DNA of 64,000 nucleotides from Hexactinellida sp. DTS-2022. Taxonomy: Eukaryota; Porifera; Hexactinellida. The stretch covers positions 620,001 through 684,000 of the forward strand of contig JAPNXP010000006.1 of assembly GCA_028753945.1 (NCBI GenBank). Direction: 5' to 3'. The notes under the pieces were generated by a model. The model made no database searches. It was not told the origin of the DNA and saw nothing but the letters and a program-made list of their open reading frames with translations. The position numbers and the translations under genes were made by a program. Of this stretch, positions 1 through 12,500 are shown one piece after another (within the stretch, counting starts at the first letter, position 1; every line of letters starts with the position of its first letter).

Positions 1-517
1 ATATTGTTGCATTGGCTCGATACAATAGCAATTATATTATTCCACCGAATACGTCAAGGTTTCATTGAGGTATAGACTGGTTTTCACCGGATTTATCCTA
101 TGTCCAGTCCAAAACTGGTTTGGACTGGACAAAACCCAACCCTGTTTACTACTCACCAACGTCATATTAGGCCGAATTCCATTAGGACGAATGTAAACAA
201 GTGATGTTTTTGTTATCAGAAATTTATAAACGTTGTAAATGTCAGACAAATCTACATTATATAAGTCTAGATTAAAACCATTTAACAACTGTGTTAATTT
301 TGAATCTGATATAGAAATACATTATAAATCTATACACAGTCACTGTATAATGTACTTCAGTTGTGGTTAATTAAAGTGCTCCCAAGAGACTTATCTAGCA
401 GATTAGACTTCCGGTCAAATCTTTTAAAGAAGGATACATAAATTAAATGTGGAAACGTATAAAAGTAACTTTTAAAAGAGATTTAATTATCTCACAATAA
501 GAAAACATTTACAAAAG
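1..517. other. AT-rich intergenic DNA, no gene recognised
   Basis: No supported gene. A minus-strand open frame at 37-288 has no recognisable motif and its composition matches the surrounding AT-rich DNA, so I do not call it. Confidence 0.5.
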
Positions 518-768
518 ATGGGCAGCAACAAAATATATGAAATGGAAAGATTAATCGCTTTACACATAGAGGACTTGAACAAAGTTGTAAGGGCGCAACA
601 ATTAGACGATAAACAGACAAGAAAAATCAAGGTTTTGAGGAGCAAAAGAAAGTTCTGGAATACAGCAAACGGAAATATGCTCATTCTCAGACAAGGTACG
701 GCAACAAAGTTGAAGAGAGAGACAGCCTAGTACAAGAGTATATCAAAATTAAGGAAGAATTGCACTAA
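518..768 (+). pseudogene. possible small coiled-coil protein split by a one-base frameshift
   Basis: An ATG at 518 opens a charged, helix-like frame (MGSNKIYEMERLIALHIEDL...). After about residue 36 a different frame, one base back, continues an equally charged heptad-like stretch (starting near GFEEQKKVLEYSKRKYAHS) to a TAA at 766-768. An AATAAA-like signal overlaps that stop. The frames meet near a run of five A at 622-626, so a single lost A would explain the break. The implied product is about 84 residues. I do not recognise the family. It may be a young pseudogene, a homopolymer sequencing error or an unspliced exon. Read without the shift, the ORF is 70 residues and ends at 730. Confidence 0.33.
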
Positions 769-3223
769 ATAAACAATGCAGTAGGAAGCTGAGCTAAGCA
801 AGATATCATTCTTGTTAACCAAACAAATCAGATCACCCAGATAGTATTCAAAATAATATGACACATTTTAACTAATAACTAAAGTTAATTAAATATGTAA
901 GTATTCAACAAATTATAATTTTCACAAAGGTGTTGCATTATTTGTTGCATACTTATAATACTTTAAAACAGATCGAGTCAAATTTGTAGAAGTTAATAAG
1001 GAAAAGGATACCGTTGTGATGTCATAATCACAATATTTCGCTTAGAAAACCAATGGGCCCTGGCTATGCCAGACTACAGTATGGACTTTTCAATTAATTC
1101 CGGACAAACATCCAAACAAACAAACAAACAATTGTGTTTATTACACTGTTTAATAAATAGATAATTGTATTTAAAACACGTAATTAAATCTAAATTCAAT
1201 TAGCGACATACATATTTTATTGATAAATAGAAATAACGTCCTTAGGAGAAAATATGTCTACTATATTTTTTATTTGGAAAATCGAATTATAAGTATACTA
1301 TTGCATATAGTACATGACCACACTATTATTGATCTCAGCAATGACTAAGAAAAACAAACTTTTGAATCACAAAGTGTCGATTGAGTTCACAATGTACAAG
1401 ATCCGTTCTGTATAAATACTGGGAAATCTAAATACTAGTTATAAAATTATGTCGTATCTAACGGTTATGGAACTAAGAAGTATTCTGAGGTTAAAGAGAC
1501 TCAATGTAAGCTCCTAATTAAAAAATAAACAAAAAAGTACCTAAATACACAAATAACTCAAATAATAATACAGCTCTTGAGCTCTGTTAAGCTGTTTAAT
1601 ATTACGTAAATATTTTGAAAATATTATTCACACAATTAATTGAGCAGAAAGATAAATGCACAATTATATATTCGCGAACCCTTCGGCCAAATACAAATGC
1701 TGGTTTCATTCCTTATCACTCCGGAAAGAGACAAACGTGACAACGATCGAGTTTAACATTATAGTATATGTATTTAGGTAGAGAGGGGTTCCAAAACTCT
1801 TCTGCCAAATGGGGCCGTAGGGACGCGCCCAGAGGGTGGCCGACAAGACAAATCCCTTTCAGGGAACCGAGCAGGTTCCGAAGAGGGGTCCTGGAATTTG
1901 TTCTTACACAAATGGATAACTGTAAGTTGATTAAATAATAAGCTAGTTACATTTAAAACTGACTTTTAATATTTAAAATAGCATACAATTTATATTTTGA
2001 TGTACTATATAGAATAGCATCTTATTATCGATTTATTTATACTGTAGACGAGAGAAGAAGGTTGACATACGATATCGAGGTGTAAAGAGTAAAGATTTAA
2101 GAATGTACTATTTAGCTATTTTAGATTACTATCAATATTATTATTATTATTGTCAAGTTAAAATTTATTAAAATACAATTGTGTAACGTTTTCTTAGTTT
2201 CAATAAACATTCTACTACATTAATAATTTAATTAAGATTCAATCGTTACTAGCGAGCTTCGCTTGCTAGGTCGCTTCGCGGCAGAACACAACCACACACG
2301 AACCGCTTCGCGGTTCGTGTATGGTTTATATACTTCTAACATTTATTATGAACCGTAAATAGGCCTAAATAGTCGATTTTAACAATGTTAAACTTTTAGT
2401 GATTACGTCATAATGCGACAATAAGTTAGCATATTGGCAATTGGTGTGACCAACGTGTCCGCATCATTAGTATGCATATTCTATTAAACTTTCAAATTTG
2501 TATCTCTTAGAGGGCGAGAATTATGCTCGGTTAAGTGACTTTTCAGGGTTCTCTCGAAATGTGACAATGACGTCATAACTTGTCGAGGTGTGAGAAATTT
2601 TGAGTGGAAACCTCAACTTTGTGGCGGGTGCCAAAAGTTACCCCAATAAGCCAAAAATCACATTTGGAAACCGTCCACTTTCTTCATTAACTCGGAACAT
2701 ACAAACAAATATATCTATATTGTTAAATCTCGATTGTTGTGTGTGTGGATCAACAAAACATGAATGAGGAAGTTTGAAATGGGCTGAAGATCTTGAGGTG
2801 TTTGCAACTGCCTAGTTATTCAAAATAGATATCTGGGTACTCCTGGGACCGCTAGGAACACGTTGGAATGGATTTTCATGGAAGGGATCAACTTTTGAAT
2901 AGTTAATCAAGACACGAAACCCAAATGGGACCTATATGTATACGAAATGTTGGGAATCATTATATTTATGAGCCCATTATTTCTGTGAAATACGAAAATA
3001 ATAGTTAACGAGCCCTTCGGTATCGGTCGCTTGGCGAAGGTTCGGTGCTACGCACCTCAAGTTAACAGCCCATATGAGGCCTGTTGTATGCCGGCCCTTA
3101 ATCTAGTAAATCTACAAGTACAGGAATATTAATTAGAACAGTATTCTACCAAACAATTTAAATACCGAATAATCGGTGTTAATACCTATCCTAATGTCTT
3201 AATTTTAAACATAATTTTGCTTT
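769..3223. other. AT-rich intergenic DNA with small hairpins
   Basis: No coding signal. Two GC-rich islets stand out: a near-perfect hairpin around 2298-2320 (ACGAACCGC, TTC loop, GCGGTTCGT) and a related GC patch at 3008-3060. A GC-richer block at 1780-1915 resembles nothing I recognise. The rest is low-complexity AT sequence. Confidence 0.5.
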
Positions 3224-4577
3224 TTGACAGCATGCTTTTTTGACAGCATGCTTTTTTTGCAGCATGCTTTTTTTGCAGCATGCTTTTTTTGCAGCATGCT
3301 TTTTTTACAGCATGCTTTTTTTGCAGCATGCTTTTTTTGCAGCATGCTTTTTTTGCAGCATGCTTTTTTTACAGCATGCTTTTTTTGCAGCATGCTTTTT
3401 TTGCAGCATGCTTTTTTTACAGCATGCTTTTTTTACAGCATGCTTTTTTTACAGCATGCTTTTTTTGCAGCATGCTTTTTTTACAGCATGCTTTTTTTGC
3501 AGCATGCTTTTTTTGCAGCATGCTTTTTTACAGCATGCTTTTTTTACAGCATGCTTTTTTTGCAGCATGCTTTTTTTACAGCATGCTTTTTTTGCAGCAT
3601 GCTTTTTTTACAGCATGCTTTTTTTGCAGCATGCTTTTTTTGCAGCATGCTTTTTTTGCAGCATGCTTTTTTTACAGCATGCTTTTTTTGCAGCATGCTT
3701 TTTTTACAGCATGCTTTTTTTACAGCATGCTTTTTTTACAGCATGCTTTTTTTGCAGCATGCTTTTTTTGCAGCATGCTTTTTTTACAGCATGCTTTTTT
3801 TGCAGCATGCTTTTTTTACAGCATGCTTTTTTTGCAGCATGCTTTTTTACAGCATGCTTTTTTTACAGCATGCTTTTTTTACAGCATGCTTTTTTTGCAG
3901 CATGCTTTTTTTGCAGCATGCTTTTTTTACAGCATGCTTTTTTTGCAGCATGCTTTTTTTGCAGCATGCTTTTTTTGCAGCATGCTTTTTTTACAGCATG
4001 CTTTTTTTGCAGCATGCTTTTTTTACAGCATGCTTTTTTTGCAGCATGCTTTTTTTACAGCATGCTTTTTTTGCAGCATGCTTTTTTTGCAGCATGCTTT
4101 TTTTACAGCATGCTTTTTTTGCAGCATGCTTTTTTTACAGCATGCTTTTTTTGCAGCATGCTTTTTTTGCAGCATGCTTTTTTTGCAGCATGCTTTTTTT
4201 GCAGCATGCTTTTTTTGCAGCATGCTTTTTTTGCAGCATGCTTTTTTTACAGCATGCTTTTTTTGCAGCATGCTTTTTTACAGCATGCTTTTTTTGCAGC
4301 ATGCTTTTTTTACAGCATGCTTTTTTTGCAGCATGCTTTTTTTGCAGCATGCTTTTTTTACAGCATGCTTTTTTTACAGCATGCTTTTTTTGCAGCATGC
4401 TTTTTTTGCAGCATGCTTTTTTTGCAGCATGCTTTTTTTACAGCATGCTTTTTTTACAGCATGCTTTTTTTGCAGCATGCTTTTTTTGCAGCATGCTTTT
4501 TTTGCAGCATGCTTTTTTTACAGCATGCTTTTTTTGCAGCATGCTTTTTTTGCAGCATGCTTTTTTTACAGCATGCT
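3224..4577. repeat. 16-bp satellite, about 84 tandem units
   Basis: The unit is GCATGCTTTTTTTGCA, or the same with ACA for the last GCA, repeated head to tail for about 1.35 kb. A few units have one T fewer, and three lack it in a way that shifts register. GCATGC is a palindrome. Units differ almost only by G or A at one position. All three forward frames stay open because the unit lacks stop codons; the apparent 450-residue proteins are artefacts. A degraded pair of units recurs at 12141-12167. Confidence 0.97.
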
Positions 4578-4742
4578 ATAAAGGTTATAATAATGTTATA
4601 ATAGCCTATTAATAGGTGTGTTATAACAGCTAAACAATGTTATAATAGGTTAAACGAGTATGGTGGTTTCGAAATTGCGTTTTACAAATTTATGATCTGA
4701 ATATTTGTTGTTGTTGTTTACACAATAGGTCAACAAATTATA

Positions 4743-4862
4743 ACAAAATTGCAGCCTGTGCCGACGCATGTTCCTTTGGTGGCACTATATTTTGTTGGTT
4801 GTATATTGATAGTGCCTCCAAAGGAACATGCTTTCGGCACAAGCTGCAATTTTGGATTTTTT
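4743..4862. repeat. fold-back MITE, family A (TGCCGAC arms)
   Basis: Long inverted repeat: left arm AATTGCAGCCTGTGCCGAC..., right arm ...CGGCACAAGCTGCAATTTT, with a short loop containing the paired phrases GGTGGCACTATA and TATTGATAGTGCCTCC. The same element occurs at 23570, 25882 and as a tandem array at 37346. Confidence 0.85.
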
Positions 4863-4870
4863 ATCATTTA

Positions 4871-5056
4871 CAGTCAACTCCCGTTATAACGAAGTGCTCG
4901 GGACCGTAGTTTCATTTCGTTATAAGTGGAGTTTGTTATAACCGGAGTTCGTTATAAGCGGAGTTCGATCTAAAAATAGTTCATTAGAAGTTTAATTTCG
5001 TTCTAACCGGAGTTTATTATAAACAGATTTCGTTATAACCAGAGTTCGTTTCAAAA
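4871..5056. repeat. MITE, GTTATAACGAAG family (H), decayed
   Basis: Begins CAGTCAACTCCCGTTATAAC and carries several internal copies of the phrase CGTTATAA(G/C)CGGAGTT. Related copies are at 11350, 19566 and 29672. The right end is not clear. Confidence 0.6.
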
Positions 5057-5556
5057 GGCAACGACCCTTAGTGAGTTGGAAGTTTCGTTTCAGCTCACTT
5101 CATTTCAAAGATATTCAAGTTTCAGAGAATATAATAAGTGATGAGTCAGCATTTTTTTATGAGCGTGTTGGGTGATCACACAACAACAACCAACCCATTC
5201 GAATTATATAATTTACAAAATTGTGAAAACACATTTTTTTACGATGTCATCAACACCTCAAGGTGTCAAGACCCATTTGTAGATGTGTTACGTGGCATAA
5301 GGATCAATTGATAAATTTGAAATTTGTTTCCATCTTCTATAATATCTGAGATTAATGATATTTACTTAATTAGTATAAATAATTATTAATATTATTTATA
5401 ATTTAACACTAATTTCAATGTCAACTTATATTTATTAAGTTTTATTATTTTGTCATAAATAATTAATTAATTAATTTATATAGCTATATATTCGTGTACC
5501 TTATTGAATGCAGTATATGTACCTTACTACATATAGGAACTTGTATGTACTAGTAA

Positions 5557-5937
5557 CTAATACAATAATGTATGGAATAGCAGTATAGCAGTATGTATAT
5601 CAGTATATGTGTGTACCTTATCGAAGGCAGTATCCTCTCCGTCTCCAGAGGAGAGAGAGAGACTGTTCAGATCTGTCAGAGACTGAGAGCGCAGCAGCTG
5701 TGGGGGATGTGTGTCCGCTACAAACGTGCTGCTGTGCGTCAAGTGGCTGATGGCATAGGGCGGTACACTCAGCACTAAATCCACTTCTGCAGTTTGCATT
5801 GTGAAGAACCGTCCGTCTCTGCCAGTAGCGGGCTGTATAGGGGGCGGTCGCTTTATACTGGAGCTCGTATCGGAGATTAGGGATAGCAAGGCCTGGTCTG
5901 TTATAGGCTCACACTGGGTCTCCTGTCTCAGGGTTAC
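5557..5937 (-). CDS. candidate terminal exon, possibly of the pleckstrin-like gene
   Basis: Read on the minus strand, an acceptor (CAACAG) precedes an open, GC-richer stretch that starts VTLRQETQCEPITDQALL and runs 126 codons to a stop at 5557. A possible donor (AAG|GTACAC) lies inside it near 5621, so the exon could be shorter. The composition matches the nearby conserved exons, and the tail is Ser-rich (SQSLTDLNSLSLSSGDGED). Its entry phase (0) matches the exit phase of the DEP exon at 9547-9707. Joining them would give a protein of about 362 residues, near pleckstrin's length, with the whole EXOSC7 gene inside the intron. There is no recognisable domain here, and in particular no second PH domain. 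The join is a hypothesis; this may be part of another gene. Confidence 0.4.
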   Translation of the reverse strand, partial: VTLRQETQCEPITDQALLSLISDTSSSIKRPPPIQPATGRDGRFFTMQTAEVDLVLSVPPYAISHLTHSSTFVADTHPPQLLRSQSLTDLNSLSLSSGDGEDTAFDKVHTYTDIHTAILLFHTLLY

Positions 5938-5983
5938 CTGTTGATAGTAGGGGAGGAATATGTATGGGGCTTATACGCTAATT

Positions 5984-6180
5984 AAGGAATTATCAGGAGC
6001 GAGATACGATATTTGAAGTTGATTTTTGGAAAATTAAAAAAAAAAAAATTAAAAATTTGGAATGTTCTCCTATAGTACCAATACGTACTGTAACGTTAAT
6101 TGTGATTTAGGCGTATGAAAATTGGATCGACAGGGTTAGGAATTTAGGAGCGTATTTATAAATGTTGTATAATACACTGG
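5984..6180 (+). repeat. non-TIR repeat, family G (CCAGGAGCGCG), interrupted copy
   Basis: Starts AAGGAATTATCAGGAGCG and ends with the family's terminal phrase TATAATACACTGG. Better copies are at 12231, 54435, 62258 and 63223. Confidence 0.65.
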
Positions 6181-6181
6181 T

Positions 6182-6336
6182 CCTGCTAATACAGTGGTTC
6201 CCAACCTGGGTAAATGGATCCCTTGGGAGTCCACAAGATGTTAAAATTTGTATTACGGGCAATGGAAGGGGTCCACATAATGTTTGGTATTTGCTATAAG
6301 GGGGTCCACGGTTGAAAAAGTTCGGGAATCGCTGCA
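6182..6336. repeat. hAT-like MITE, 'GGTTCCCAACCTGGG' family (D)
   Basis: Left end CAGTGGTTCCCAACCTGGG, right end GGTCCACGGTTGAAAAAG. It abuts the family G copy on its left. Confidence 0.7.
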
Positions 6337-6835
6337 CTAAAATTCTTAACTTCAAATTTAAATACTTTCTAGGATAAATAACTATAAACCAAGTAATTAG
6401 ATTTCTTAACATGCAAAGTCCTGCAATTGTTGGTCCCTTGAATGTTCATATGAAAAGAACCTAATTGTATCCTATACAACCATAATGGCATACTATCCAT
6501 ACAGTGGCTATTATACACCATTACCGGTTCTCATATTGTAAACTATCTGGTTGTTGCATATTGGTACTTTGATAAAACTTTCTAACTTTGTTATACGATT
6601 TGAATTAATGAAGAAAGTACACTCATTCTACTGTAAACACAAATTCCTATAAAAATGGAGACAGTAGTGTTCGCCTAATAGCAAGTTATTTCAGTCCCCA
6701 AGTGACATTTAATGTTAATGCGACGTCACTTGCTATTACGCGAACACTAAGACAGCATTTTACTATACTATCAAGCATTAGACTAGAGTCACTATAACAG
6801 CAGTATACTCTATATCACAGCAGTTATATACTAGT

Positions 6836-9252
6836 ATGTACCGACCAGTGCGTCTCTCGATGTACGAGAGAGAGTACATAGTGGGCGGGGCAGAGAGCTC
6901 CATTCGGTCTGATGGGAGAAAGGAAACTGATTACAGAGACTTTAGCATCGAGGTACCATAGATAAGTATACAGTATAACCTGTTAGTACGAACACTATTT
7001 CAGTCCCCTTCAAAGCCTTTTGACACTGGTGACACTGGTTAATACGAATTCCGGATTAGACGAATGTAATTTGACGGTCCCTTGGTGTTCGTATTAACGA
7101 AGTTCTACTGTATTTATATTTATAGTGGAGTTCGCTTAATAGCAACCCGTGTTTGCCACTAAATCTGGTTGCTAATAGGCGAAGTTGCTATAGGGGAATT
7201 AAATTAACAGTATTATCACGCTTGGGACCCGAAAAGCGATTGCTAAATAAAGCAATATATATATATAATATTGCTAATAGGGGAATTGCTAATAAAGCAA
7301 CTCCACTGTATCTCACTTATATCGTATCATTACCTCTATTTCATTTATATTGTATCGTACTCCCTTAGTGTTCGTATTAACGAGGTTCTACTAGCTACTG
7401 TATATATATTTATATATCGTATCGCTACCCCTGTATATCATTTATATCGTATCACTAGGTGGGGGTTGTGTCCAACGCGTACGGGTCGGCCCGGGTGGAC
7501 CTGCACTCAGACACTACGGTGGTTGTGACGGCGGTTAAGGCAGAGCTGGCAGCGCCGCCAGAGGGACTGCCCGGGGAGGGGAGAGCGGAGTTCTCAGTGG
7601 AGTGCTCCCCCGTGGTGGGGCCAGGGTTCGAGGGACATGCAGCGGACTTTATAGGTACGCTTATATAGGGAGTTATTTACAAATGCTGTATAATACACTG
7701 CTTATATAATCCTTGTATGGATAGGATAACTTAATTAATACGTAAGTAAATAAGGGCCTTAAATAAGTTTTCTTATAGTATATCGGCCAACAACACCTTT
7801 TTAATTAAAAACCTTGCTTCGCAAAGGTGAATATTTGCCAGTGCCTGAAATTGCATTAGAAAAATAGTTGGCCGATATACATCAAAAAATTTAAGAATTC
7901 TTTATTTAAATTGAGAAAATATGCATCAAAACAAATAATTAAACTTAGATTGTTGTTAAACTTTTCAAACTGAGTTTGTTAAAATTTATTTATTTGCTTA
8001 AATTTTCCTGTGATTAAGAAAATGTAAAATAATATGTAGTTGTTAAGTTTAAATTTAAGAACCCTGTTAATAAGGCTACAAAATGACTATGTATTTATAC
8101 GATTTTTTAAATAAATTTGTGAGTAATATATAATGAGATTCCTTATAAACTGATCTAGAAATAGAGGTCTACAAATAATTTATTCCTTTATAATCTCTAT
8201 GGACAGGGCTGGGACTAACACACTTGGTTAAGAAGGTATTCCTAACAAGTCCCAACGTGCTTAACACTAAATCCCTGTGTGTTATCCCCGGCAAACAGAG
8301 CTGGTGTCTGTACATAGACACTCTCGTGCTACAGATGGGAGGCAATCTAACCGATGTCGTCGTGATGGCCATAAGAGCTGCCTTGGAGAACACCAAGCTG
8401 CCAAAGACGGTTGTAGTGGAGGAAGGTAATAGTATACAGTAGACTCTCGTTAGTGGGAATAGCAGGGGACCGTGGTATTTATTCGTATTAACCAGTCACT
8501 TACATGCATTTGTATAGGCTAGGGGCATTAAACCTTGTACTATTAGTGTGCGTTCAAACGTATGTAAGGCAGAATTACCAAAATTAGACCCCCTCCCTAT
8601 GTCACGTTTTTCTGATTATCTTGTAACACAAAAAGAATGGTCTGTCACACATTGATTGATTAATAAATTAATAAATTAATAAATCCAGCGGTTTCCAACC
8701 TTTTTCAATTGTGGACCCCCTATAGCAAATTCAAAACATTAGCGTAATACAAAATTTGAGATCTTGTGGACCCCAGGTTGGGAACCACTGCCATTAACCA
8801 CATACACTTCCTCAATTGGAAGCGTTATGTAACGTTTGAAATGCCGATATGTTGCCTTATCCGTGTTGTACTAACGAGAGTCTACTGACTGTACTATATA
8901 ATCAGGAGATGAGCCTGAGATAGAAATATCAGATGACCCCACATCCCAGTTACAGCTAGACACCTCTGGAATGCCCCTCTGCATAACTCTACACAAGTTG
9001 GGAACTAAGGTAATCCTAGACGCGAGGAGAGAGGAGGAGACATGCAGCAAAGCGTGTCTGCACGTGTTAGTGAATGAGTCGGCACAGGTGTGTGGTATGC
9101 ACATGTCGCAAGGTGGCAGTTTCACACCTCAGCAGCTGTTAAGTAGCGTGGAGATAGCAACACAACAGGCAGGGGTAATGTTTGGACTGGTTAAAGATAA
9201 GATCGGACAAGCAGATTCCAATAGAAACTCTGTTAGTACTTTCCTTAACTGA
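6836..9252 (+). CDS. EXOSC7: exosome complex component RRP42 (EXOSC7), 4 exons
   Basis: Exons 6836-6952, 7459-7654, 8207-8425 and 8906-9252 join in phase to give 292 residues, the usual family length. The product is an RNase-PH-fold subunit of the RNA exosome ring, structural rather than catalytic in animals. Diagnostic stretches are YIVGGAESSIRSDGR in exon 1, GSARVDLHSDTTVVVTAVKA and GRAEFSVECSP in exon 2, QSWCLYIDTLVLQMGGNLTD in exon 3 and IEISDDPTSQLQL in exon 4. The ATG at 6836 is preferred over 6860 because it gives the family's N-terminal length. Donors are GTACCA, GTACGC and GTAATA. An AATAAA lies at 9329-9334. Introns 1 and 3 are largely MITE sequence. The gene lies between, and perhaps inside, the exons of the opposite-strand pleckstrin-like gene. 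Confidence 0.95.
6971..7110. repeat. MITE, CTCGTTAGTACGAACAC family (B), in EXOSC7 intron 1
   Basis: CAGTATAACCTGTTAGTACG at the left, AACGAAGTTCTACTG at the right, flanked by TA on both sides as expected for a Tc1/mariner/pogo-type insertion. Confidence 0.8.
7123..7309. repeat. MITE, 'GGAGTTCGCTTAATAGCAAC' family (F), in EXOSC7 intron 1
   Basis: Inverted ends (AGTGGAGTTCGCTTAATAGC and TAAAGCAACTCCACT) with repeated TTGCTAATA phrases inside. A second copy in reverse orientation is at 56901-57074. Confidence 0.8.
8437..8887. repeat. family B MITE interrupted by a family D MITE, EXOSC7 intron 3
   Basis: Outer ends are CAGTAGACTCTCGTTAGT and ACTAACGAGAGTCTACTG. Inside, at about 8690-8793, lies a second element with the family D ends (GCGGTTTCCAACCTTTTTC and CCCCAGGTTGGGAACCACTG). 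The outer element ends about 18 bp before the exon 4 acceptor, so it may supply part of the 3' splice region. Confidence 0.8.
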
Positions 9253-9546
9253 TTAGTGATATGTTAGGGACTATACTATTTTATTAGATTTGTTAGAGAG
9301 ATAATAGAAAGGCTATTTTGATGTGATTAATAAAGTTAATTATATCACATGTATTTACCTTAGACATTTTTTTTTCGATTTTTGGACCCCCGGTTTTGTA
9401 AAGGTGAATTTTTGTTGTTTAAAAATAACTTGCCAGTGTCTGAAAATAACATAAAAAAGGTCTTGATCAATATTTGTAATTCCTTCTTTAATTTGAGAAA
9501 ACAACTGTTTCTAATCTATAATAATAAGTTATATATAACAACTTAC

Positions 9547-12500
9547 GAATCTGTAGAAAGCAGATAGTGTGTCTGTGAATAGAGTTACAGCTAAGCAGTC
9601 CACTGACTGTAGATATCCCTTCTTTATCAGGTCCTGTCCGATCCTAACTCCCTCGGATCTGTTCTCTGCGAACGACCAGCTCAGCAGCCAGTTTACAACA
9701 GAGGCACCTAATCACATAATTCCGTATATATATATACTCTAATAGTAGCCCCTATTCGAATAATCGCCTACCTCCAATAATAGCCCTCACAAATTAGAAA
9801 ATACAAATTTACTACCGGTACCCTGAGTAAATTTCTTTATCTAATATTAGTCGCAATACGATTATCAACCGACTATACTAATTAATTTGTATCAACATGT
9901 GATATTCTCGAAAAGTCACAAAATGGCCTAAAAAACAATAATCGCCTAGGCTACTATTCGAATAAATACGGTATGTACAGTGGTGTCGCCTAATTAACCG
10001 AACTTGTTTAACTGATCCCAACGTGTTCGGATGATCAAAGTATCAGGTGTTCGTGTAATTACAAGTCGCATTTTGCATGAAATTGCTTGCTAATAGGCGA
10101 ACTTGCTATTAGAGGAACAGAATTAACATTAAATGCTCGCTTGGGGACTGAAAATAACTTGCTAATAGAGCAATAATGCTATTAGCCGTAAACACCATTG
10201 TATACAGTGGACTCTCGTTAATAGCAACACGGATAAGGCGAAATATCGGTTAAGGAGTAAAGTTTAATTCCCTATCCTATACGAAATTACGAATGCATGC
10301 AAGTGACTCCGGTTAACCGATATTTCGCCTTATCCGTGTTCGTACTAACGAGAGTCTACTGTATACATTTTAATGAGAAGAAACCACTATTTATTCACTA
10401 TTAATCCCTTAATTAACCTTACTAAGTTACTATACAAATAACACAAGATTAATATGGTGCTTTACCAGTGAATATATTCTTGTAAGTCTTCCCTTCTAAC
10501 TGCTCGGTTCTCAACGCAAGTCCAGCCTGCTTATCTTGCATAGCACACACGATATCCCTACATAGATATAGTACAGTGGATGCCGGTTATAAGCACATCG
10601 TCGGGAACTGCACTTAATGTGCTTATAACCGACATGTTCTTATAAGTTATAACCGACATAAATTATATAGGGTATATGGCAACCGTTTTCCAACATAGTG
10701 TTCTTATATCCGATATGTTCTTATAACCGGTGTGCTTATATCCGACCGACATCCGACATCTACTGTATAGCATTAATTAGTATAGCGATAGTATAGCTAT
10801 AGTCATTCCCGTTATAACGGAGTCCAATGGGCCTTAGTATACTTCGTATAAGCGGAGTTTATTCAATTGGATCAGACTAGGATTAGGAGCGTATTACAAA
10901 TGCTGTATAATACACTGGTTACCCTACCTGACATCGAGTGCGGTATTCTCTGCATCTAGCTCGTACAGAGACAGCTTTCTACTGGCGATGCTGCTCCTCT
11001 GGTGAGTTGTTAAATACTGGCAGCAAACAGAGTAATAAGGTAGTGTCAGTAATGTAATTACACACTATATTAGACTCGTGTTAATAGGAACACAGATAAT
11101 GCGAACAAAGGGTAATTCCCCTAGCCAACCTATTTCAAATCCTATAGCAAATTCCAAACATTATGTGGACCCCTCCCATTGACTGAATACAATTTTTGAG
11201 ATATTGTGGACCCCAGGTTGGGATAAACTGTCCCTAGCCTATACAAATGCATGCAAGTAACTCCAGTTTATACGAATTCCGGATAATGCATCAAATTCCA
11301 ACGGTCCCCTTGTGTTTCTATTAACGAGTCTACTGTATAACTAGCTATACAGAAAACTCTCGTTATAACGAAGTGCTAATTCCTTCGTTATAAGCGGATA
11401 ATACTTAATGTATTTAGTGATCTGGGTGAAAATATAAATTTCGTTATAAGCGGGTATTTCGTTATATCCGACTTGGTTATACCGTGAGTTCACTGTATAG
11501 CTAGCTATAGATCCTATCTCACATTCTGTATATCCTTCTGCACAGACTGTATCTGCTTCTCCACGTATCTCCCCCAGGCGTCTCTGGACTCTCTGTCCAG
11601 TGCCTGCAGTAGGAACTCCCGTCCCGTCCTCCCACACGTAACTTGCAGCAAACTCTATACACGGATAGGGACATTATAACATAACTGTAGAATCTCGTTA
11701 GTATAGTACGAACACCAGGGGACTGTTAAAATGCGTTCGCCTTATCCGATATTCGTATTAATACTATTAACCAATATCATTTGTATTGTAAAGGCTTGAA
11801 GGGGACTGAAATAGTGTTCGTGTTAACCGTATTCGTATTAACGAGGTTCTCAACTATTCTATTGTATTTCAACCAAATGCAAGGATGTTTTTATAACGTC
11901 AGAATTGACCTAAACCTGTTTTTATATCGGAAAGAGGCGTAGGTTGATATATAACTAAGCCCTTAACATATGCTATTAAGCATACCTCTCTCTTCTTGTA
12001 GTTCTCAGGAGAGAGAATAAGCGAAGCTCCGGCCAGAGCTATTGTACCAGCTGGTTCTAACTCCTACACAATAATATCATATGATAATAGCAATACAATA
12101 ATAGCAACATATTCAACTAAACATATGCAATGCAATTATTTGCATGCTTTTTTACAGCATGCTTTTTATGTATAGAATGCTTTGGTACTGTTTTATAAAC
12201 TTGGTTAAATAAAATTAGTACGTACTAACCAGGAATTATCCAGGAGCGCGAGACGCTCCTTTTGGAGCGCGAAAATTTGGAATCCTCTCCTATACCGCAA
12301 CATTAATTTGTAATTTAGGCGTATTAAAATTGGATCAGACCAGGATTAGGAGCGTATTTATAAATGCCTGTATAACACACTGGTACTAACCCAGATACGT
12401 TATAACCGAGTTATACTATAATATAATATAAGTAACTCACTCCTCTATTCTTAAAGTAACGTAGTTCATCTCTGTAGAGGATAAACCATCTGGTCTTCCA

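Noticed and set aside
3224..4577. CRISPR-like array
   Set aside because: Units are contiguous with no unique spacers, and this is a eukaryotic genome.
3224..4612. Open frames of over 430 residues in all three forward frames and shorter ones on the minus strand
   Set aside because: They arise because a 16-bp satellite unit lacks stop codons; the 'proteins' are pure repeats of one peptide in every frame.
9382..9567. Plus-strand ORF after EXOSC7
   Set aside because: It overlaps a dispersed repeat (shared with 7795-7870) and the antisense of the DEP exon's end.
11341..11637. Minus-strand 98-codon ORF
   Set aside because: Frame-shifted reading of the third PH-coding exon of the pleckstrin-like gene plus a MITE.
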